Positions 27,216 through 34,228 of a stretch of DNA of 55,218 nucleotides are shown one piece after another. Each line of letters starts with the position of its first letter. The first letter of the stretch is position 1. Source of the stretch: Brasilonema sp. UFV-L1 (GTDB lineage Bacteria; Cyanobacteriota; Cyanobacteriia; Cyanobacteriales; Nostocaceae); the NCBI RefSeq assembly GCF_012912105.1, contig NZ_QMEA01000028.1:1-55218 (forward strand), given 5' to 3'. Below the pieces are notes generated by a model. It was not told the origin of the DNA and did no database searches. It saw only the letters and a program-made list of their open reading frames with translations. Made by a program: the position numbers and the translations under genes.

Positions 27216-28043
27216 TTATTTCACCAGAGGAGCCGTAGCAATATTATCTAAATTGACCGATCGCAATAAACTTTGCCAATCTTCAGCAACAGATGCATCA
27301 TTAAAATTCTTCTGGCGCATTTGTGCCAGCATAGTCAGAGAATCAAACCAAATACCATTAGCTGCATAAATTGTAGCCTTTTGCCTTGGATCAACTGCTG
27401 CTTCTAACTGCTGCACGACACGAGAATCCAAGTTGACTCTTTGAATGTCTCCTTCTACATAAATAGGAACACTGGCTGTTTGTTGTTGATTGCAACGGAC
27501 TTTTAAATACCAGCGATATGTTTTCCCGACTTGCAAGGATGCATTGGATGAGAGAGAAACACCTATGATGCCAGGTTTTGGAGGAAGTGCGATCGCATTT
27601 CTATAGATATCGTTTCCCGCACTATCCTGTAAAATAAATTCAGCACTAGCTGTTAAATCATTGGTGTAGGGAACATAAAACCAAAACGTTGGTTGTTCAG
27701 AGGTGGTTAACCCCTCCACAATCCCCAAAATTGGTTTGTCTGTCTGTTTGCTAACCTTTTGTTCCTCTCGTAACGGTACTAAAGCCGTGAGTGCGGTTGG
27801 AACTGTAGGACAATTATCCCGGCTACCCATTCCTGCTCTACGCCCAGATACAGGACTTAACCGAGTGGGTGTCTTTGGGAAAACAAAAACTGGTCGAGAA
27901 GTACGTTGTTGAGGTGAAGTCTTATCTTTAGTTGGTTGTACAGGCTGCTTGGTTGTTGCTGGTTGTTGAGTTTGGGCTGTTACCTTTGCTGGACAATAGA
28001 TGACGCTGCTCAAAATCAGAGCGATTGTTAGCATCCATTTCAT
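27216..28043 (-). CDS. DUF928 family exported protein (second)
   Basis: A 275-residue protein. ATG at 28043 (MKWMLTIALI) is preferred because it gives a clean signal peptide ending near VTAQ; a longer upstream frame merely reads through the 7-bp repeats. It has a Thr/Pro/Gln-rich linker, then the DUF928 core (AGMGSRDNCP, FWFYVPY, KTYRWYLKVRC). It is related to the protein at 3131-3943. It lies between two convergent TPR-CHAT genes and is enclosed by nested inverted 7-mer repeats, so it could have moved as a unit. Predicted periplasmic or outer-envelope location; function unknown. Confidence 0.85.
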   Translation of the reverse strand: MKWMLTIALILSSVIYCPAKVTAQTQQPATTKQPVQPTKDKTSPQQRTSRPVFVFPKTPTRLSPVSGRRAGMGSRDNCPTVPTALTALVPLREEQKVSKQTDKPILGIVEGLTTSEQPTFWFYVPYTNDLTASAEFILQDSAGNDIYRNAIALPPKPGIIGVSLSSNASLQVGKTYRWYLKVRCNQQQTASVPIYVEGDIQRVNLDSRVVQQLEAAVDPRQKATIYAANGIWFDSLTMLAQMRQKNFNDASVAEDWQSLLRSVNLDNIATAPLVK

Positions 28044-28091
28044 AGGGTACGTACGCTTACAGCTATCGTTAGCATAGCATGGTGCGGATTT

Positions 28092-28147
28092 AACAGTACA
28101 CAGTACACAGTGACCAGTACACAGTACACAGTAAACAGTACACAGTG
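28092..28147. repeat. 7-bp repeats (AGTACAC type), inverse of 27180-27214
   Basis: Several AGTACAC-like units with small variants, located in the leader of the DUF928 gene. Confidence 0.85.
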
Positions 28148-28352
28148 AAGAATTCAGGAGCGGAGCCACCAGCCCTATGCCTACGGCACGGCTACGCAAG
28201 AGCGGGTTCACAGTCGCCTGTTGTCGGGAAACCCTACCAAGAGCGCTGCTTCACCGCAGAGCCTCCGGTCAGCAATTCTTGATTCAGAATAAAGAAATAA
28301 AGAATCCAGCATTTCCTCCTGACTCCTGATTCCTGACTTCTGAGTTCTTTCT
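28148..28352. other. Palindrome-rich spacer upstream of DUF928
   Basis: Contains dispersed-repeat sequence (CCTACGGCACGGCTACGC and similar) and a run of TGATTC/CTGACT words. No gene supported. Confidence 0.5.
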
Positions 28353-28376
28353 GATAACTGATAACTGATAACTGAT
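28353..28376. repeat. 7-bp tandem repeat (GATAACT)x3
   Basis: Exact inverse of the AGTTATC array at 27037-27064. It lies next to the stop codon of the second TPR-CHAT gene. Confidence 0.9.
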
Positions 28377-28380
28377 TCGG

Positions 28381-30999
28381 TCAAAGCCAATTACCTAGAA
28401 GAACATAAGGTGACCAATACATAGGACGTCTATACTTAGGATTATGTAAAAGAGCTAACTGGGCGCGACGAAGTGCCTCGGCTTTCGTGAGTTTTTTGTT
28501 TGCTAACTCTTGGTAAAATTTACTCATCAACACGGCGGTAGACTCATCATCCAAGTTCCACAGAGAAGCAATAGTACTACGTGCTCCCGCTCCAAAAGCG
28601 ATACCAGCAATTCCCAATCCTGCTCGCTCATCTCCAGCAGCTGTTTGACAAGCACTCAGGATAAGTAATTCAATAGCTTCAGGTCTGTTTAATTCTACAG
28701 TTTGCACTAGCTTATTCAACTGCTTGACATAAATACGTTCATCCCAAGCAACAATAAATGTCTCTTCAGCTTTGGAGCTAAATTGACCATGAGTTGCAAG
28801 ATGAACAACTGGGAAAGGTAGAGAATTAAGTTTTTTTTGCAAAGCCGATCTTGTAAATTCTTGATTGAGAAGTATGCTACTGGGTACCTGAGAGCGGATT
28901 TCGTTTAATTCACGCTTCACGTTGTCTAGTGCAGAAAATCCGGAACGTGGTTCAGACAATCCTGCAGCTATTGTCTTTAATTCTTTCCGTAATGGTTTAG
29001 GTGAAATCAGTTGCAAACTGGGGGTCAGTGCAATGCTATACTTCTCAATCAAATACTGTTTGCCGTCGTAGAGAGCCGCCATTGGGATATTCCGCAACGA
29101 ACCATCTGGCACAAATGCCAAAGTCGAAATTTTACTATCAGCCAAGACAGCTTTAGCAGGTTTAATCAGCCAGTCATAGACCTTTTGGGATAAGAACTGA
29201 ACCTGTCGCAGTGTGTGGGGCTTTGTTAAATTTTCCCGTAATTGTTTTAAAGTACTTTGCACTTCTTTTTCACCTACAGCAGTGGTGTAGTGCTGCCAGC
29301 CTCTTTGTGGTAACTGGAGGATAACCTCTAATCGGTCTGGCAAAATAAATGGATAGAGAACTGCTGCTGCTGTGATTTTGTCTTCTTTTTGACTTTGAAT
29401 CTGAGCATTTAAACAGGTGTTGCGAAAAAAGTTGTCAAGTTCTGCGACTTGCAGCTGTTCTATTGTTTCACGAGCTTTTTCGATATTTTTTTGACTTGGT
29501 GGAGAATTACCCTCAGGTTGCAAAAGCAACTCTACTAACTCCCGATATACAGGTTCAACTTCATACCGAAAGGAAAATTTCACTTCAGGATTGACAGCAA
29601 CTAAATCGTTACGTAAGGCTTGGAGGTTGTTAACTGCTTCTGTGTAAGCGGCGGTAGCCCCTTTGATATCTCCCTTAGCTTTCAGCAAACGTCCCAACTG
29701 CCATTGCCATTGATAGATAATATCTTTAGCATCAATCGCTTGAGCAATTAGCAAGGCTTGCTGGGTGAGGTTTTGAGCATCAGATTTTTGTTGGGTTTGT
29801 TCGTACACTCCTGCTAGAACACCAACAGCATAAGATTCTGTTCGTTTGTCTTGCAAGCTTCTTGCTTCCTGGATAGCAGTTGATAGTAGTTGGGCAATAT
29901 CCAACCATTCGGGAGTCTGTGCAGTAGTTTTTTTTCTAAATTGCGTTAGACTCTGAGCAAAGTTGATGCGAGCAGAAATTGCTGTGCGACTGGGGGGTAA
30001 GTCGTTAAGTTGAGTTAGAATTTGGGATGATAATGTTGGGAAAGTTTGGAATTGATTGGTTTCCAGCAATAGTCTTAGTTGATTGACTTGAGCTTGGATA
30101 CGCGTAGTAGGTAAAATGCCAGTTTTGGCAGCTTTTTGATAGAAATCTATTGCTTGTTGGGTATGTTGTAGGGCGCGAGCTGTGTTGCCTAGACTTATTA
30201 AAATATCACCTATTGCTTGCGTATCTGACAATGAGTCAGCAACTTCTAAACTTTGCTGCAATATCTGCTGAGATGTTTCTAAATCTCCCGTGACTTGCAA
30301 GACATTACCGAGACTACGCAGTGCTGTAACTTTAACAGGTGAGTTGGGTTCGCTTTCTAGAGTCTTGATACTTTGAGTTAACGTCTTCTCAGCTTGACGA
30401 TAAAACCCTAAAGCTTGTAATGCTTGAGCTTGGTTGATGCGGTTACGAATAACTGCGTTTTTGTCTTTGATTTTTTCGTAAATCTCAGCACAGAGTCGCC
30501 AAGTCTTTAAGGCATCTTCAGCTTGAGAAAGAGCCAATTGCAGACGACCTTTGATATCTAGGACTTGAGCTAAAATTTGAGAGTGCTCTAAAGTCTTTCT
30601 ATTTTGTGAGGTTTTTATCAGATGAAGACTTTGGGCGTCAAGCGAAGCGATCGCCTTGCTAATCGCACTTTCTGCATCAGTCCACTGTCCAAGTTGCTGA
30701 TAAGCTAATGATAGATTCCCCAGTGTTATGGCAAGTCTGAGTTCATCTCCATTCGCTTTGAATGCAGAAGTAGCTTGTTGCCAAATTGCAATTGCTTGGG
30801 CAAACCGTTCAGCTTCATAAAGTTTTTTCCCTTGTTCAAGCAGGTTTTGGGCATTGGGCAAGGCTTGAACAGCTGAGATTTGTGCAGTCATATGTGCAAA
30901 AGTGGGGGGCAATAATCCCGCGCCCAAGAACATAGCCAATAGCAGCAGTACACTTAAAAAGCGTTTGATTCTGCGGAATCTGGATTTTTTTTTGACCAT
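28381..30999 (-). CDS. Secreted TPR-CHAT protease (second)
   Basis: An 872-residue protein. ATG at 30999 (MVKKKSRFRR) is preferred, with AAGGA upstream and a typical basic-then-hydrophobic signal; longer starts at 31023 or 31032 are possible. The signal segment ends near TFAHMTA. TPR-like repeats follow, then a C-terminal CHAT domain with HLATHGQ and LSACQTA motifs and the ending WSPYVLLGNWL. It is a clear paralogue of the gene at 24382-27030, in convergent orientation. Predicted envelope or extracellular protease; substrate unknown. Confidence 0.9.
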   Translation of the reverse strand: MVKKKSRFRRIKRFLSVLLLLAMFLGAGLLPPTFAHMTAQISAVQALPNAQNLLEQGKKLYEAERFAQAIAIWQQATSAFKANGDELRLAITLGNLSLAYQQLGQWTDAESAISKAIASLDAQSLHLIKTSQNRKTLEHSQILAQVLDIKGRLQLALSQAEDALKTWRLCAEIYEKIKDKNAVIRNRINQAQALQALGFYRQAEKTLTQSIKTLESEPNSPVKVTALRSLGNVLQVTGDLETSQQILQQSLEVADSLSDTQAIGDILISLGNTARALQHTQQAIDFYQKAAKTGILPTTRIQAQVNQLRLLLETNQFQTFPTLSSQILTQLNDLPPSRTAISARINFAQSLTQFRKKTTAQTPEWLDIAQLLSTAIQEARSLQDKRTESYAVGVLAGVYEQTQQKSDAQNLTQQALLIAQAIDAKDIIYQWQWQLGRLLKAKGDIKGATAAYTEAVNNLQALRNDLVAVNPEVKFSFRYEVEPVYRELVELLLQPEGNSPPSQKNIEKARETIEQLQVAELDNFFRNTCLNAQIQSQKEDKITAAAVLYPFILPDRLEVILQLPQRGWQHYTTAVGEKEVQSTLKQLRENLTKPHTLRQVQFLSQKVYDWLIKPAKAVLADSKISTLAFVPDGSLRNIPMAALYDGKQYLIEKYSIALTPSLQLISPKPLRKELKTIAAGLSEPRSGFSALDNVKRELNEIRSQVPSSILLNQEFTRSALQKKLNSLPFPVVHLATHGQFSSKAEETFIVAWDERIYVKQLNKLVQTVELNRPEAIELLILSACQTAAGDERAGLGIAGIAFGAGARSTIASLWNLDDESTAVLMSKFYQELANKKLTKAEALRRAQLALLHNPKYRRPMYWSPYVLLGNWL

Positions 31000-31054
31000 G
31001 TGATTGCAGTTCCTTGCCCTCATTTGCACCACGTCTTTGCTAACTGGAGTTTAG

Positions 31055-31110
31055 GCGATAGCTAGCCCCTTAGGGGGCCTGCGCTAACGCTGCTGCCAAA
31101 GGCAGATCGC
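31055..31110. repeat. Dispersed palindromic repeat, copy 2
   Basis: Reverse complement of 16971-17027 with few differences. It lies just upstream of the second TPR-CHAT gene. Confidence 0.75.
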
Positions 31111-31142
31111 TACTTAATAACCTATTGTCCATTTATCCTTGC

Positions 31143-31352
31143 TTAACGCGCAAAAGCTAAGTCGCGAATGAGTGGGACTCTCGAACCAATATAAGCACTC
31201 ATGATACTGATTTCTTCATCGTTAAGTCGTTTCCTGTTTTTCAGCAGTCTGATTAACTGCTGGACTAGTTCTGCATCGCTGAAGTTTAGAAGAGTACTGG
31301 TTTGAGTTTCTTCAATCACAGACCAGATGTAACGTAACATTGATGAGTTCAT
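31143..31352 (-). CDS. Small conserved-looking protein downstream of OCP
   Basis: A 69-residue, probably helical protein with no family name I can give with confidence. It has a good ribosome-binding site (AGAGGT, 9 bp before ATG), a balanced composition and the C-terminal motif YIGSRVPLIRDLA, which looks like a real conserved end. It is on the same strand as the OCP gene, 370 bp downstream. Function unknown. Confidence 0.6.
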   Translation of the reverse strand: MNSSMLRYIWSVIEETQTSTLLNFSDAELVQQLIRLLKNRKRLNDEEISIMSAYIGSRVPLIRDLAFAR

Positions 31353-31720
31353 AGGATATACCTCTTTTGTAGATACTCGCTCTTAGTGTGAGCACACATT
31401 AGTTTTTTTAAGAATCTAAAGAAAATCTTAAAACTAAAATCTTAAGAAAAGATTAAAATTTACATAAATTAATTAGATGAAAATCTAATTACAAATGCAT
31501 GAACCCCCTTAAGATAAACCAAAAGGGGGCTATTTCGTTCCCAAAGGCAATCTCTTCAAAAGTGCCAGGGCAGTTTTAGGGTTAGTTGCTGTGCTCATCC
31601 CCAGAAAGAGTGAGGAAAGATATTTTTCCACACTCTCATACACTCTCTGACTTTCTCACTTCTGTTTTTGGTCAGAGTAGCTTTATAAGAAAGTTAGCAC
31701 TGTACAAAATCCATTCAGCC
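31353..31720. other. AT-rich spacer between OCP and the small gene
   Basis: Contains repeated AATCTTAA/AAGATT words and a hairpin CCCCCTT / AAGGGGG (31504-31510 and 31523-31529) without a clear T-run. No gene. Confidence 0.5.
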
Positions 31721-32680
31721 TTATCGACGCAAGTTTAATAGTTCTTCAGGAGAAGCCAGCATGTCGATCGCCAAGAAGAAAATTTTGCCTTCGGGATTGA
31801 TTAAGAAGCGCCATCCGATGTTCATACCAATTTGAACACCGAACCAAGGCGTTTGGACTTTACCTGTAACTTTGAGCTGCTTAGAGCCATCTGGTAGAAC
31901 CTCAGATATACCTCCAGAAGGCATAATATTGAGTCCCTGTGCTTCTGCACGCATATAAGCACCAATGGCTTCACGACCAACAATCGGCTTTTGGAATGGT
32001 GGTTGCAGGGCACCATCAGGAGTAAATAGAGCCAAAGCAGCGTCAAAGTCGTCTTTGTTCAGGGCTTCAATATATTTCAATACTGCAGGTTCTGTGACGC
32101 CTTCGATAGTGATCGCAGTAGGAGCAGGCTGCTCGCGTGCGAACAAAGGTTCTGCTTCTGTTGGATACTTACTAGGAGCAACCTCCTCCTCAAATCCCAT
32201 GTCTACGACAGTGTTACGAAGTACTGTGATTTGCTGACCTGGATCGAGTTTCTGGATTGCTTCTAGCACTACTCTGACGCCACCACTCATTTGATATCCA
32301 GGGGGAATAGGAGCGACTAAGCCCTGTTTCATCAACTCTCCTAGCTCGTACCAGAAAGCTAGCTTGGTGTTCACACTGAAGTTTGCATAGGAACGACCGA
32401 TAGGAGTGTCAACACGGTTAGCAAGATCCCTCATGACTTGCGTTTGCTCGTCATTAGACATCTGCTTAATTTGATTTAGCATTCCTTCTGCAAACTGTAG
32501 GCGTGCAGCACCAGGAGCAGCGGGGGTGATGGTACGACCTAGTTCAGCGTAGGCGTACCAGAGTAATGCCAGTTTATCGTCAACGTTGAGTTGATCGAAC
32601 AGCGCTATGGTGGCTGGAATCGGACTAGGAACTCGAGTGCTAGAAAAAATGGTTTGAGCGGACTCGATAGAATAAGCCAT
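31721..32680 (-). CDS. ocp: Orange carotenoid protein
   Basis: A 319-residue full-length OCP. It has an N-terminal helical carotenoid-binding domain, a linker, and a C-terminal NTF2-like domain. Residues known to matter in OCP are present: Tyr44, Trp110, Arg155 (VLRN), Tyr203 and Trp290 (GWRF). Family knowledge: blue-green light converts it to a red form that binds the phycobilisome and quenches excess energy. A GGAG site lies about 8 bp before the ATG. No FRP (fluorescence recovery protein) gene is nearby, which is compatible with an OCP2- or OCPX-type protein but does not prove it. Confidence 0.95.
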   Translation of the reverse strand: MAYSIESAQTIFSSTRVPSPIPATIALFDQLNVDDKLALLWYAYAELGRTITPAAPGAARLQFAEGMLNQIKQMSNDEQTQVMRDLANRVDTPIGRSYANFSVNTKLAFWYELGELMKQGLVAPIPPGYQMSGGVRVVLEAIQKLDPGQQITVLRNTVVDMGFEEEVAPSKYPTEAEPLFAREQPAPTAITIEGVTEPAVLKYIEALNKDDFDAALALFTPDGALQPPFQKPIVGREAIGAYMRAEAQGLNIMPSGGISEVLPDGSKQLKVTGKVQTPWFGVQIGMNIGWRFLINPEGKIFFLAIDMLASPEELLNLRR

Positions 32681-33373
32681 CGTCTGAATCTCCAGGTCTA
32701 TTTGTATTTAATTGCTCAAAATGTACTTTTTCGGATCTCCACACTAAGACAGGCTTGCAGTCCTTCCCATCAAGCTGTATTCAGTAAGAATGCAGCTTAA
32801 CTAGAAGTGATGCAATTCTGGTCTTGGCGCTTGTAAAGGTTGAATTTTTTTGTGTTGCAGTGAAGCCAGCCCGTGGGTTTTCTAGCTACTACATCAGTTA
32901 ATGGTAGTTGGCAGTGATGACCACCTTAGTCATTAATGACGTAACTGTGTGTATTGATGAAAACTTTTTCCACATGGTTAAGCTATCACGTTAAATAATG
33001 TAACAAATACTGCGATTTTTGTAAAGTTTTTTAAACAAATATGATAAATTTGTCTATTAACAGAGTCCTATAAGGAACTTTTATATATCCAGTTCAATTG
33101 CCTGCTGTCTTTAGAGCCACTCCAAACGCCGACGGGTGATTTCTGAGAGAATATTGTAAAGCTTAACAATACTTGGATATACTTAGTCAAGCTATTGAGT
33201 ACAGAAAAAATGCTTCTATCCTTTTTGCCTCTTGCACTAATAAGACATCGGGGTTAACTTCTTCAACTACCTCTTTTTGAGCCAAGAAGCGGCAGTCACT
33301 CGCTCCGCTCAAATTCAAAGTATGCCTACGGCACGCTGCGCTAACAAAATTCACGCATTCACGCATTAAAGAC
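32681..33373. other. Spacer upstream of OCP
   Basis: About 690 bp with no convincing gene. It should contain the OCP promoter near its left end. At about 33300-33360 it carries dispersed-repeat sequence (GCCTACGGCACGC, then TCACGCATTCACGCATT). Confidence 0.5.
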
Positions 33374-33490
33374 AATCGGTGGGGGCGGTGAGTACCCACC
33401 ACCGATTTCAGACCGCTCTCCACTTCGTTTTCAGCGGGAGCCTGTACTCAGAATTATGAAATTTAAACCCCGTCCTTAAGGACGGGGACT
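33374..33490 (+). mobile_element. Hairpin cluster like an IS200/IS605 right end
   Basis: Three hairpins in series. The first is AATCGGTGG / CCACCGATT (33374-33382, 33399-33407). The second is an imperfect stem around GCTCTCC and GCGGGAGC. The third is a perfect 20-bp palindrome, CCCCGTCC then TTAA-centred GGACGGGG (33468-33487), followed by ACTTCAATTC. From memory, this order and the final palindrome resemble the right end and guide-RNA scaffold of tnpB-bearing IS605-type elements in cyanobacteria. No tnpA or tnpB gene is present, so it is a relic or non-autonomous end. Confidence 0.45.
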
Positions 33491-33678
33491 TCAATTCAAA
33501 AATTTTTCTCTTCTTCATTTTGAACTTTGAATGAGCGAATTTTGAATTCAAAAAAGGTCATCCGTCCCATCAAATCCACCAAACAAGGTGTTGTAACTCA
33601 GCACTTTCATACCGATATTCTCCCATACATCAATAGAATGGAGCTGTTCGTAATTTGTGCAAGCCATCTAAGCTTGAT

Positions 33679-34062
33679 TTATCGCTTGAAAAATCTCCTC
33701 AGCCAGAGCACAATTAAAACTCCCAACAATAGCCAGAGAACACCAATCGCCCCAGCAGCAATCCAATTTTTTGGTTTACCCTGAGACTTCATTGCTTCTG
33801 CTTTCTCCCGACACTCAGCCAAAACATGGGTCGGAATCAGCTTAACCACTATCCAAATTCCCACCGGCACTAGAATCAGATCATCAAGGTACCCCAGGAT
33901 GGGAATGAAGTCTGGAATTAAATCAATTGGACTAAAAGCATAGGCAACAATCACAACGGCTAGTAGCCTTGCATACCAGGGAGTTCTGCTATCTTTACTC
34001 GCTAGATAGACTGCATAACCCTCATTTTTCAGTTTCCTGGCTAGTTGTTTAAGTGAGTGCAT
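33679..34062 (-). CDS. YkvA-like (DUF1232) membrane protein
   Basis: A 127-residue protein with the DUF1232 core: hydrophobic helix, then SPIDLIPDFIPILGYLDD, then another helix. A further C-terminal hydrophobic helix (about 102-121) ends in Arg/Lys-rich RRFFKR. It is a predicted inner-membrane protein of unknown function. It lies downstream of the histidine kinase gene on the same strand, with a cation-efflux gene relic between them. Confidence 0.85.
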   Translation of the reverse strand: MHSLKQLARKLKNEGYAVYLASKDSRTPWYARLLAVVIVAYAFSPIDLIPDFIPILGYLDDLILVPVGIWIVVKLIPTHVLAECREKAEAMKSQGKPKNWIAAGAIGVLWLLLGVLIVLWLRRFFKR

Positions 34063-34109
34063 TGTTTAGAGTTAAGTTAGAGTAGTGTTTGATTATCCTA
34101 AACACTACT

Positions 34110-34223
34110 CTACAGGTGTCCGCTTTCGACCCAAGCATGCCAACCCTCTTTGAAGCCATAGAAAACAATCACCAATCCAGCAACAGCGTCAGCCCACCAC
34201 CAGCCCAAGAAGGTCACCACTGA
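34110..34223 (-). pseudogene. C-terminal relic of a cation diffusion facilitator-type transporter
   Basis: An open frame of about 37 codons ending at TAG (34110-34112) reads TFLGWWWADAVAGLVI, then YGFKEGWHAW. The GWWWAD...EGW pattern is the last membrane helix region of CDF-like cation efflux proteins. A stop lies just upstream (34224-34226), and the rest of the gene is absent. It sits between the histidine kinase stop and the YkvA gene, so a deletion or insertion probably removed the rest. Confidence 0.6.
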
Positions 34224-34228
34224 CTACA

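Noticed and set aside
27037-28147. 7-mer arrays considered as a CRISPR array
   Set aside because: Units are 7 bp, contiguous and without spacers; no cas genes are present in the window.
24382-30999. TPR-CHAT genes considered as Craspase (type III-E CRISPR) components
   Set aside because: They carry signal peptides and there is no gRAMP/Cas7-11, Csx30 or CRISPR array; they fit the cyanobacterial exported TPR-CHAT type.
33187-33423. Minus-strand open frame of 78 codons
   Set aside because: It reads through dispersed palindromic repeats and the IS605-like hairpins; composition is not protein-like and there is no good start.
33527-33784. Plus-strand open frame of 85 codons
   Set aside because: Overlaps the end of the YkvA-like gene, begins with TTG, has no domain.
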